64,000 nt of DNA from Sipunculus nudus (Eukaryota > Annelida > Sipuncula > Golfingiida > Sipunculidae): NCBI GenBank assembly GCA_026874595.1, contig CM049313.1, forward strand, positions 29,570,008-29,634,007. The letters run 5' to 3'. The notes under the pieces are model-generated. The model saw only the letters and a list, made by a program, of their open reading frames with translations, was not told the DNA's origin and ran no database searches. How positions within the stretch are numbered: position 1 is the first letter of the stretch; each line of letters starts with the position of its first letter. Below are positions 1 to 9,553 of the stretch, piece after piece. Position numbers and translations under genes: made by a program.

Positions 1-1170
1 CTGAGCTGTAGGGATCACCTTTTGTCCGTCGTCCGTCAGGCCATCCAGGCGTCTGTCTATTAACAGGGCACAAATCGTAACCGCTAGACGGGGAATCTTC
101 TTACTTGAAATCCTGGGAGGTCTATGGAAATTCTCCTTGTAAACTTGAAATTAGGTCACTGTGACCTATATTCTTTGAGCTATGGGGTTCTGAAGTACCC
201 CCCAGAATAATGCAAAATTTAATACAAAAGCTCAAGTATCTGAACAACTAATGCATTAATCACCATGTTTTTTGCATGGATATTGATCATGGAGTGTTTC
301 ATCAATTTCTGGAGATTGGTGGCGCCACCTATATTTTTTTTATTTTTTACGATTTTTTTTCTCTACTTTTGTGATCTTTAAACATTTGGTCATCTGTAAA
401 CAGGGCACAAATCATAATGACTGGACCTAGAATCTTCTGTCCTCACCTCCAGGGAAGCCCATAAAAGGTCTACATGAAAACCCGAAATAAGGTCCCTGTT
501 ACCCATATTCTGTGAGCTATGGGGCTCTGAAGTTCCCCCAGAATAAAGATTTGGTCATATATTAACAGGGCACAAATCATAATGACTGGACCTAGAATCT
601 TCTGTCCTCACCTCCAGGGAAGCCCATTAAAGGTCTACATGGAAACCCGAAATAAGGTCCCTGTTACCCATATCCTTCATGCTCTGGGGCTCCGAAGTAC
701 TCCCCAGAAAAAGGATTTGGTCATCTGTTAACAGAGCACAAATTATAATGACTTGACCTAGAATCTCCTTTCTTGATATGCTGGGAGGCCCCTGAAAAGT
801 CTCCTTGTGCACCTGAAATTACATCTCTGTTACCCATATCCTTCATCCTATGTGGCTTTGAAATACCCCCCAGAATAAACATTTGGATTTGTTAACAGGG
901 CACAAATCATAATAACTGGACCTAGAATTTTATTTTTTGACATGCTGGGAGACCCCTAAAAAGTCATCTTGTAAACCTTGAAAATAGGTGTCTGTTACCC
1001 ATATCCTTCATGCTACAGAGCTCCATAGTACCCCAATGAATATTGGATGATTTTATACAAAAGGTCAAGTTTGGAAAAAGTATTTCATTCAAATTTGACA
1101 TTCAGATGATAAAATTACTTTTGTCAATGTCTTCCTGGTCAGCTGAGCGTCATGACCCCTGGGTCACTTG
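1..1170 (+). mobile_element. H1 rolling-circle-type element, 5' end outside window
   Basis: The segment starts within the 5' module (CTGAGCTGTAGGGATCACC, then GTCCGTCGTCCGTC) and ends with TCAGCTGAGC, a palindromic TGACCC..GGGTCA-like block and CTTG before TT. That is the H1 3' terminus seen at many other places here. The core is a decayed unit-A tandem array. The flank after 1170 is H2 body sequence (GATGCCACTGAAGCCAG, also at 37430), so this copy sits inside an H2 element. Confidence 0.75.
50..1030 (+). repeat. Unit-A tandem array (decayed)
   Basis: At least five starts of the unit-A signature (TTAACAGGGCACAAATC...) occur near 60, 400, 553, 730 and 895. The first spacing is about 340 bp and later ones are shortened to about 160-175 bp by internal deletion. 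Each unit also carries CTGTTACCCATAT and GTACCCCCCAGAAT blocks. No coding potential is supported. Confidence 0.8.
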
Positions 1171-2720
1171 TTGAATGATGCCACTGAAGCCAGTTTGTTA
1201 TATATTTTACAAGAATAATTCCTACAATAATTCTTATAATAATTGTCATTAATGGTTCAACTTGAATGATTTTTGGCTGAATTATGGAGATTGAATTGAG
1301 TCATTTTACCATATATGTAAGCTGTGTGATGCTGTTACATCTAGCCTGGCACAAGTTTATCAGCATCTATTACATCATGCCACTAGGCATTTAGATTTCA
1401 GGTTATCTTTGGTTAAGGTTGACAAGAAAGTTTTTTAAAAGCTTTTAAAAAAATTTAGATTGATGATTTAAGTTATTTATCATACCAGGCAATGTTATAA
1501 TCATGGATATTCTGCTCTCTGTGGCTATACAAAGACAACTGTATGTGGATTATAAATAATTGGTATCCGTACTCAATTCAAGAATTTGCCATCAATGAGA
1601 TATATCTGTATTTTAATTTTGCATTCAGTATGCATCTGTAATAATTTTACATATATTCCTGATTTCTATTTTATAAAAAGTCAGCTGAAAAGCATTTTGT
1701 ATTGGGAAAATAAATTTCAAAGTTATTTCAAGTAGGGACCACTTTTGTGTTCAGATGGCAGCACTTGGTTTACCATTGGCAGATTGCCAGTGCCTTGATG
1801 TTGTCCATAAGCCAAGATGATGTCAGCTCTATAAATAGTATTGGCACAGTGCCAGGATTGGAAGAAGTGCAGCCAGGTATAGGTCAAGAGTTCACTCAGT
1901 GCAGTAGCTGCATTCTATTTATAGCTTTGGCAGACTGCTCACTGCATCATATTTGGCACCAAAGTTCAGCCTGAATCTATTTATAGCTTTGGCAGACTGC
2001 CAACTGTGTCAGATTATGCAACAGGTCAAGAGTTCACTCAGAGCAGCCAGGTACAGGTCAAAAGTTCACTCAGTCTAGCCAGGTGCAGGTCAAGAGTTCA
2101 CTAAGTGCAGTAGCTTGAGGCAGCAATTTGTCACAGGTCACTCGGGGGCAACTGCCTTACTAACCTAAGCCTTGTCAGCCCAGTGCATCAAACTCTGGGG
2201 AAGTTTGATGTATTGGACTGATATTTTGACCTGTGTATGCGTCTTTGATGGTGTTCTCATTTACAAGACAGGTGGTGCCACGTACATTTTTCACACAGTG
2301 TATGTGCCTGCTTATTTCTACAGAGGAATTTGATATATCAGCCTGAAATTGGGCATATTTATACATATCGAATAGCTTTGTTGTATATAAGACTGGTGGT
2401 GCCACCTACAATAATTTTTGCACAATGTGTGTCCCTGCTTATTTCTCAGGAGGGGTTTGATATATCAGTCTGATAATTGGCATATGTGTATATCTCTGAT
2501 AGCTTCATTGTATACAAGACTGATGGTGCCAGCTACAATCGTTTTTGTGTTATGTGCACCCATGCCAGAATGTCAGCAGTGATGTTTGTGTAATTGTTTC
2601 TTATTCAAAATGTTTAGTACTTGCATTGTTCATATACATGAAAAGTAATGGTCCAGCATTGAAGCATTATACCTGGTGTATTTCCCAATGCACAGGTTCG
2701 CATTAGGCCTGTAGGCCTTG
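1171..2720 (+). mobile_element. H2 rolling-circle-type element, 3' part
   Basis: H2 body sequence resumes after the H1 insertion and runs to the H2 terminus: GCACAGGTTCGC, then the AGGCCTGTAGGCCT hairpin and CTTG before TT at 2721. The body includes the repeated 'GGTCAAGAGTTCACTCAGTGCAG' motifs and the 'GGCAGACTGCCAACTG' motif. The site 2535-2562 (ACAATCGTTTTTGTGTTATG) is uninterrupted here, giving an empty-site reference for insertions at 17465, 21893 and 38753. Confidence 0.8.
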
Positions 2721-2873
2721 TTAAATATTCAACGTGAATGAACTTTTTTCCTGTAAGCACTGTTAAAGTTTATATCCTTTATGTATATACAGAGATGTTG
2801 TAACTGCCATCATTGTGGTGTATAGTATACAGATTTTGGTATGTCTGTAAAATATGTGGTTTATGTTTTGCAG

Positions 2874-2984
2874 ATTGTTGCTGGGAAGATCATGGAGCAA
2901 GGTCCTGTATTGATTGTGACATTTAATGCACAGCAGATCATAGTGGTCAGAGATTCCAAAGCTGTTGTGGTGGAGGGTGATCCT
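2874..2984 (+). CDS. TIMM44: TIM44 C-terminal domain, penultimate coding exon
   Basis: This 37-codon exon encodes part of the Tim44 C-terminal domain. The protein is a matrix-side peripheral subunit of the TIM23 import motor; it tethers mtHsp70 to the channel and its C-terminal domain contacts the inner membrane. The sequence shows a TTTTGCAG acceptor before 2874, a GTGAGT donor at 2985 and phase-0 borders. The peptide starts IVAGKIMEQGPVLIVTF and ends VVVEGDP, which matches the conserved MEQGPVLI...VVEGDP block of animal TIM44. The next exon continues the protein exactly (DK..LYVWALCRD). Earlier exons lie left of the window. A 61-aa antisense frame here is a shadow. Identification rests on remembered family sequence, but both exons agree. 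Confidence 0.93.
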
Positions 2985-3154
2985 GTGAGTAATGTTTTTT
3001 CTTCTTTAAATACACAAACAACAGAGAAATGTAAGAAACTTGCCATATGTTAGACCAGTTTAGGTTAACCTATACTGTTTATTTAAGAATTTTATGTTTT
3101 TTCTCAACACACTAACAGTCATTTGAAAAATAGATTGTCCTTTGTTCAACCAAA

Positions 3155-3400
3155 GGGTGGGGGCTTGGACAGTGGAGGGGTAAAACACTTGGCTCCCTCT
3201 CACAACCAGGGGTTCAGTCCCTGCCATGGCTATTAGAGTGGGTTGTAATGGCTGGTCTAGAGTTTTTTTCCAGGTTCTCCGGTTTCTCCCACCTCTAGAC
3301 ACTACAGAACACCACCACCTGGGCCATGGAGAGTGCCTTGATTAGCTATAATAACAATTTGTAAAATCCATGTAAAATAAATACAGTTTATTGTTATGGA
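3155..3400 (+). repeat. tRNA-related SINE
   Basis: A pol III type-2 promoter is visible. There is an A-box-like TTGGACAGTGG at about 3165-3175 and a B-box GGTTCAGTCC at 3211-3220, 36 bases apart. A downstream body contains CTCCGGTTTCTCCCACC, and the tail is A/T-rich. This fits a tRNA-derived SINE in sense orientation, 170 bp into the TIMM44 intron. The family is not assigned; a molluscan V-SINE/RUDI-like element is possible. Confidence 0.6.
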
Positions 3401-3440
3401 ATATGGAAACACTTGGTCACAAACTCATAACTGAATTTTT

Positions 3441-3596
3441 AGCGAACCTGTGAGCTTATGTGATAAAATATAAACTTATTTATGCATAGTGTATGTCCCT
3501 GCTTATTTCTTAAGAGTGATTTGACATAGTACATATCAGCCTGAATTTGGGCATGGCCATACATCCATGCATACACCGTATTTGTTAGCGAACCTG
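3441..3596 (+). mobile_element. Short internally deleted H2 copy
   Basis: The H2 5' end (AGCGAACCTGTGAGCTTATG) is fused within 30 bp to sequence normally found near the H2 3' side (GTATGTCCCTGCTTATTTCTTAAGAG). This makes a roughly 150-bp deletion derivative. It is interrupted at 3597 by another H2 5' end. Confidence 0.6.
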
Positions 3597-4516
3597 TGAG
3601 GTTAAGCGATGGTGTGACATTGGCCGTCGTCTGTACATTGACCCATACTAACTCAAAAACGGCGGAAGCTAGCATCACCAAATTTCATGCAAAAAAATCA
3701 GTCATCTAAAAAACTCTATTGGATTTGGCTTTTTTTTCTGCTATCTGCATTCACTTAGATTATGTTGGGAAAAAGCTAAAAACCTTCAAAAATCTTCTTC
3801 ACTGAAACTGTCCAACCAAATTTTCCAATATTTCACAGAAATAATCTCTGAAAAAAATCTGTTTCATGTTTTCAAATAGTTCCAGTTAGGTGAAGTTTTT
3901 GAGTTACTGGATGCTGAACTTAGTCATTTGGCAAAAAATGGATACTAAAATCATGATCTCAGAAATGGCTGGAGCTATCATCACCAAAATTTTAATCAAA
4001 TGTTGGTCACATGACTCATATGAATTTGAGGTATTGGTGGCCCCACCTGCATCAACCTTTTCTGTATGCTGGTCATCGGTCATTAGTACATTAACCCATA
4101 ATTTCTCAGGAATAGCAGGAACTAGCATCCCCAAAATTTATGCAGCAATCTGTCACAATCAAATGTTGTGGGATTGAACGTTATATGGCGCCACCTACAT
4201 TTACTCAAATTTTTTTGGAGAAAAAGCTAAAAACCTTTGAAAATCTTCCTCTCTGAAATGGTTCAGCCAAATGGTTCAATATTTCACAGAAATGATCCCA
4301 GAGATAAGCTCCCTCAAGTTTGTTCAAATGGTTACGGTTTGATGAATTTGAGCGGAATTACAGGAATTTGAACTTAGTTATTTTGCCAATTAAGCAAACT
4401 GACATAACAATCTCAGAATCGACAAGAGCATCACCAAGTTTTGTGCAAATGTTGGTCACATGATTCACATTTGAAATTACAGTTTTTTTGGCGCCACCTA
4501 CATGACCCTGTTTTTT
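3597..4516 (+). mobile_element. H2 5' portion
   Basis: The segment begins AGCGAACCTGTGAGGTTAAGCGATGG and continues with the H2 5' module (short CGTCTGTAC stretch, GGAAGCTAGCATCACC). It also has the body motifs 'TTTCACAGAAATGATC' and 'GGCGCCACCTACAT'. It is cut at 4517 by another H2 5' end. Its own 3' end was not located. Confidence 0.65.
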
Positions 4517-5668
4517 AAGCGAACCTGTGAGCTTGTGCGATGGTGCGGTGTCCTGCGTCTTGCTTTGTCTGTACGTTAACCATAGCTGTCTCAAAAACGG
4601 CAGGAGCTAGCATCAGCAAACTTATTGCAAATAATCAGTCATCCAAAAATTATATCCGATTTTGTTTATTTTTTTCTAACTGCACTTTCTTAGATTTTAT
4701 GGGGGAAAAGCTAAAAAAGCTTTAAAAATCTTCTTCTTCGAAACTGTCCAGCCAAATTGTCCAATATTTCACAGAAATGATCCCTGGAACAATCTCTCTC
4801 AAGTTTGTTCGTTTGGCTCAAGTTCCGAGATTTTTGGCTGAGTTACAGGAGGTTGAACTTTGTCATCTATCCAAAAAAAGCATATTAAAATTTAAATCTG
4901 AGAAACGGCTGGAGCAAACATCACCAAATTTTATGCCAATGTTGGTCACATAGGTCATATCTTAAATTGAGGTATTGGTGGCACCACCTGCATTGGCCTT
5001 TTTTGTACAGGGTCATCAGTGCCTGTACCACACTGAGGGCTACAAAAAAGCCAATTTCTTAAATCTCTCATCCTCAGATGTTGATAATTCAAGATTGTTC
5101 AAATGGTTTTTGTTCAGTGCTTTTTGGCTGAGTTACGGGAAGCTGAACTTAGCTAGTTTGTCATATCTTCCTAAATAAGTTATAAACCTACGAAACTTTA
5201 CAAGAATAATCCCTACAATAATTCTTATAATAATTGTCATTAATGGTTCCACATGAATGATTTTTGGCTGAATTTTGGAGATTGAATTGAGTCATTTTAC
5301 CATATATGTTAGCTGTGTGATGCTGTTACATCTAGCCTGGCACCAGTTTATCAGCATCTATTACATCATGCCACTAGACATTTAGATTTCAGGTTATCTT
5401 TGGTTAATATTGACAAGAAAGTTTTTTTAAAAGCTTTTAAAAAATTTAGATTGATGATTTAAGTTATTCATCATACCAGGCAATGTTACAATCATGGATT
5501 TTCAGCTCTCTGTGGCTATACAAAGACAACTGTATGTGGATTATAAATTATTGGTATCCCTACTCAACTTAATTCAAGAATTTGCCATCAATGAGATATA
5601 TCTGTATTTTAGTTTTGCATTCAGTATGCATTTGTAATAATTTTACATATATTCCTGACTTCTTTTTT
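4517..5668 (+). mobile_element. H2 5' portion
   Basis: The 5' end AAGCGAACCTGTGAGC follows a T6 run. The H2 body runs in order to TTTTACATATATTCCTGACTTC, where the next H2 copy enters at a T-run. The uninterrupted counterpart of that join is at 1655-1680 and 37910-37935 (CCTGATTTCT..TTATAAAAAGTCAG). Confidence 0.7.
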
Positions 5669-6477
5669 AGCGAACCTGTGAGCTTATGCGATGGCGCAGC
5701 GTCGTCCGTCCATCGTCAGCTGTCAGCCGACCGTCTAGGGCTGGCTTTCTGCCGTCCTTGCTTATAAGTCAGAAACTGTCAGAGCTAGCAGCTCCAAATT
5801 ACATGTAAGAATTAGTCACATGTGAAACTTGGTGCCCTGGAGCTTATTATGGGGTAATTGCATTAATTTAGATTTTATAGAGAAAAAGCTTAAAAACCTT
5901 TTAAAATCTTCTTCTCTGAAATTGTCCAGCCAAATTGTCCAATATTTCACAGAAATGATCCCTGGAACACTCTGTCTCAAGTTTGTTCGAATGGTTCCAG
6001 TTTGGAGATTTTTGGCCGAGTTACAGGAGGTTGAACTTAGTCATCTGTCCAAAAAAGCACACTAAAATTAAAATCTCAGAAACGGCTGGAGCTATAATCA
6101 CCAAATTTTATACCAATGTTTGTCCCAATGTCATATCTGATTTTGAGGTATTGGTGGGGCCACCTACATTGATGTGTTTTTTACAAGCGAAAATGTAATT
6201 TTAAACTCTTCTAGCTTATACACTGATTTATGATGAAACTGTTTAGCTGATTGGTTTAAACTTTACAAGAATTATTCTATGGTAGAGTTCTGTAAGTTTT
6301 ATAAGAATAGATTGGATAAATACAGTTTTAAAAAAAACATTGTAGCCAAATGAAAAAGGCTTTCTGTAGTTGAAAATAGATTTGACAACGTGCTGAGTTT
6401 CAGCAGCCAAGTCAAGAGGTCACTCAGTACAAACAGGTGGGGTCCAGACATCACCATGGCAACTGACCTGGCTCTGG

Positions 6478-6550
6478 GGAGGTGTCTAGACAATGTGTCT
6501 AGACATCTAGACACAGCGTCTAGACGTCTAGACACAATGTTTAGATGCAG
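6478..6550. repeat. Cluster of TGTCTAGACA-type palindromes
   Basis: Several overlapping TCTAGA palindromes (GTGTCTAGACAATGTGTC, CTAGACGTCTAGACACA) occur in about 70 bp within an H2-variant body. Homologous clusters are at 24414-24485 and 45128-45190. The function is unknown. Confidence 0.7.
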
Positions 6551-6699
6551 AATTCCCAGATTATTGGAACTATATCTTTCATCTGTTTGAAAAAACTTGG
6601 TTTGCATTTTAAGCGAGTTGGGTTTATCATCAGGTCATATGTGAACTGCTGCACCCTCATTTTTGGTTGACCTCTGACCTTACCTCGCTGCCCAGTGTC

Positions 6700-7887
6700 C
6701 ATTTGTGCGTCTGTTGCCACACATAAAGCCGCATATCTCGGGAACCATTTGACCAGTCAGGCTAAAAATTTTGCACAAATGTAGCCCTTTGATAGCTTTA
6801 TAACATACACGAAAAATGGTAGCGCCACTTGCAACGATTTTTGCACAGCCTGCATCTGTTCATCTGCCTTGGGATAAAATCACTCATATCTCTGCATTGG
6901 TTGGACTTATCCACCTGAAATTTTGCATGTGGATACATCCTGGACAGCTTTCTTGAATTTATGACAGGTGGCGCCACCTACATTCAACTTTAAGCTGCAG
7001 ACATCCAAGCTCATATCTCGGGAACCGTTTGACCAGCTGGTCCAAAATTTTGCATGTCTATAGATCTCCCATAGCTCTTTATCATATGCAAAACTGGTGG
7101 TGCCACCTATAACCATTTTTGCACAACGTCAATTTGTTCATCCGCCTTGGGATAAAATCACTCATATCTCGGCAGTGGTTTGACTTATCAACCTGAAATT
7201 TTGCAGGTTTATACATCCTTGACAGCTTTCTTGATTTTATGACAGGTGGCGCCACCTACATTCACATTTACGCTGCAGACATCCAAGCTCATATCTCAGG
7301 AACCATTTGACCGATCAAAAAATTTGGCATGTTTATAGATCTCGCATAGCTCTTTATCATAGGCAAAACTGGTGGCACCACCTGCAACCATTTTGCACAG
7401 GGTCCATCTGTTTGGCTGCCATGGGATAAAATCAGTTATATCCCGGCAGTTGTTTGACATATCTGCCTAAAATTTTGCAGGTTTATATATCTTGGATAGC
7501 TTTCTGGATTTTGTGGCAGGTGGCGCCACCTACATTTATGTATACGCTGCAGACATTCAGGCTGAAATCTCAGGACTGGTTTGACATATCCCCCTGAAAT
7601 TTTGCATGTGTATAGATCTCGCATAGCTCTTAACCATTCCCAAAATTGGTGGCGCCACCTGCCACCATTTTTGCAGTGTCCATCTGTTTGGCTGCCATGG
7701 GCTAAAATCACTCATATCTCAGTGGTGGTTTGACTTATCTGCATAAAATTTTGCATGTTTATACATCTTGGATAGCTTTCTGGATTTTGTGGCAGGTGGC
7801 ACCACCTACATTTTTGTATACGCTGCAGACATTCAGGCTTATATCTCAAGACTGGTTTGACATATCCCCCTGAAAATTTGCATGTGT
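6700..7887 (+). repeat. Unit-C tandem array
   Basis: The units are about 278 bp and contain two diverged half-units. Each half has a TCATATCTC..GGTTTGAC block, a TTTTGCATG/GGTTTATA block and a GGTGGCGCCACCT palindrome. The perfect 14-bp palindrome lies at 6966, 7244 and 7518, spaced 278 and 274 bp. The array resumes after the LTR at about 8700-8860. Confidence 0.8.
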
Positions 7888-8695
7888 TGTTACAGAACCT
7901 AATATAAACAGATCACGTATACGTGATGAACACAAATTCTGTAACAGATATAAAAAAATCAGATTCTGTAACACTTGGCAGCGTGAAATGTCTAGGGGAA
8001 TGAATAAAGAAGTGAGTGTTTTTTGTTAACACATAACTGTAATTTATTCTTAAAACAACCCTAATATTGCAATACACTAAATCAATACAATAATACAGTA
8101 AAACAGCAGTATAACAAATCAATACAATCACACAGAAAATAATGTGCACAGTACCTGGATACCAACACCGTCACCACGATAAGTTCTTTAAATGAATACT
8201 CTTGGAGAATGACAATCCAGTGGAAAGTTCTTGCATTAACCAAGAAAGTTAACTGAAGTCCAAATGCATAAAATCCAGGAGAAAGTCTTTGAAAATCTAT
8301 AATTGCCGCTATAGTCGGATAAGGTCCTAGAATCTGACACACGCTTCTGCGTCCGCTGGAATCTGCTCTGCTGTTCTCTCTCTGCCCTCCCGTTCTAAAA
8401 CACAGTCCCTTTATATACCTTCACACCCCAAGCTGAGAATTTTCCACTTCTCAAACAGTCTATAAGATCTTGCACAACACGAGTTTCAGGAATTCTCTAG
8501 AAAAGCAGCGCTGTGTGTATCTCCACACACCAGGATCATCATGTGACATACGACCAGGTGTGAAAACCCAAGGCTAAACATGACAACGAGAGTTCAACCA
8601 GTACGGATTAAACATAGAATGTAATACACGGCCAGATACATGTGCCACAACAGGAGTTACGCCCATGTCACATAATAAAAAGAGCACCTGTAACA
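7888..8695 (-). mobile_element. Solo LTR, 808 bp
   Basis: The ends are TGTTACAG...CTGTAACA. The 4-bp direct repeat GTGT flanks both sides (7884-7887 and 8696-8699), inside an otherwise continuous unit-C repeat (GCATGTGT/ATCTTTCTCACATAGC). A TATA box on the minus strand at 8410-8417 orients U3 to the right. No gag or pol is next to it, so it is a solo LTR left after recombination. It carries the 16-bp palindrome ATCACGTATACGTGAT near 7912. The retroelement family is unknown. Confidence 0.75.
8410..8417 (-). promoter_or_regulatory. TATA box of solo LTR
   Basis: The minus strand reads TATATAAA followed by GGGACTGTG, about 280 bp from the U3 edge of the LTR. This is the expected place for an LTR core promoter, with transcription toward lower coordinates. 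Confidence 0.5.
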
Positions 8696-9187
8696 GTGTA
8701 TCTTTCTCACATAGCTCTTAATCATACACAAAATTTGTGGCGCCAACTGCCACCATTTTTGCACAGCATCCTTCTTTTTGTCTGCTGGGGGATAGATTCA
8801 CTCGTATACAAGAAGTGGTTTAACTTACCTGCCTAAAATTTGGCACAAATACACATCTGGCTGCAGACTTCTAGACTATTAAGCAACACACCTCACTCTA
8901 TTTCCCCTTGCCACTTAATCCATGCCTCACTTCACCCGTCCCACTCTGATTATGGCGGATACACGTAGTCACTTGTTGTCTACCCGTATTCTAGTTTTTG
9001 TGTTGTGTGCACCCATGCAAGAATTTTAGCAGTGATGTTTGTTTGTTTCTTGTTTTATTAAAGTGTTTAGTACTTGCATTGTTCATATACATGTTACACA
9101 TGTTCTTGAAAAGTAATGGTCCAGCATTGAAGCATTATACCTGGTGTAATCTCATTGCACAGGTTTGCATTAAGCCTGTAGGCCTTG

Positions 9188-9553
9188 TTACATACAAAAA
9201 CCTGATAATTTAGCCACTTTCAATTTAAAAATGGTTTATGATGAAACTGTCAAGCTGAATCGTTTAATTTTCACAAAGATTATCTTGGGGTAGGGTTCTT
9301 TCAATAGTATAAGAACAGATTTGGTTAATTTATTTTTGGTAGAGTCATAGAAAGCTGCATGAAATTGGTCTTGTGGCAATTAGTAAGCCTATTTTAAACT
9401 GAGGACTGCAAAAGTCTTCTTCTGCAAAACTTTTGTTTCAACATCTGTGACATTGCAGAAAGATGATTCTTAGGAGGCCTTTGTTCAAGTTTACTTGAAT
9501 GATTGTTGGCAGAAATATTGGACCTTTAACAGTGAAAGGACTACATTTTTTTT
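9188..9553 (+). mobile_element. H2 body remnant
   Basis: The sequence matches the H2 body at 16170-16490 and 35690-36000 (ACCTGATAATTTAGCC..AAACTGTCAAGCTGAAT, GAATGATTKTTGGCAGAA). It lies between the H2 terminus at 9187 and the H1 5' end at 9554, so it is part of an older outer H2 copy. Confidence 0.65.

Larger units (their letters stand above)
6611..8994 (+). mobile_element. H3b rolling-circle-type element
   Basis: The 5' junction TTTGCATTTT/AAGCGAGTTGGG is the same as at 45259. The 3' end carries TATGGCGGATACACGTAGTC, a hairpin (GTAGTC..GTCTAC-like) and CCCGTATTCTAG before TTTT. The core is a unit-C array. A solo LTR is inserted at 7888-8695. The 3' half matches canonical H3 but the 5' end differs. 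Confidence 0.65.
5669..9187 (+). mobile_element. H2 element with nested H3b and solo LTR
   Basis: The 5' end AGCGAACCTGTGAGCTTATGCGATGG is at 5669. The 3' end (CACAGGTTTGC, AAGCCTGTAGGCC, TTG) is at 9187 and is followed by TT. An H3b element fills 6611-8994. The flank after 9187 (ACATACAAAAACCTGATAATTTAGCC) is again H2 body, so this is H2 inside H2. Confidence 0.7.

Noticed and set aside
3155-3235. Functional tRNA gene at the B-box GGTTCAGTCC
   Set aside because: No cloverleaf acceptor or anticodon stem could be formed; an attached body and A/T-rich tail fit a SINE.
6907-7711. Antisense ORFs of 60-97 codons repeated through the unit-C arrays (also 39138-39415 and 45283-47442)
   Set aside because: They follow the 278-bp periodicity and are shadows of tandem non-coding repeats.
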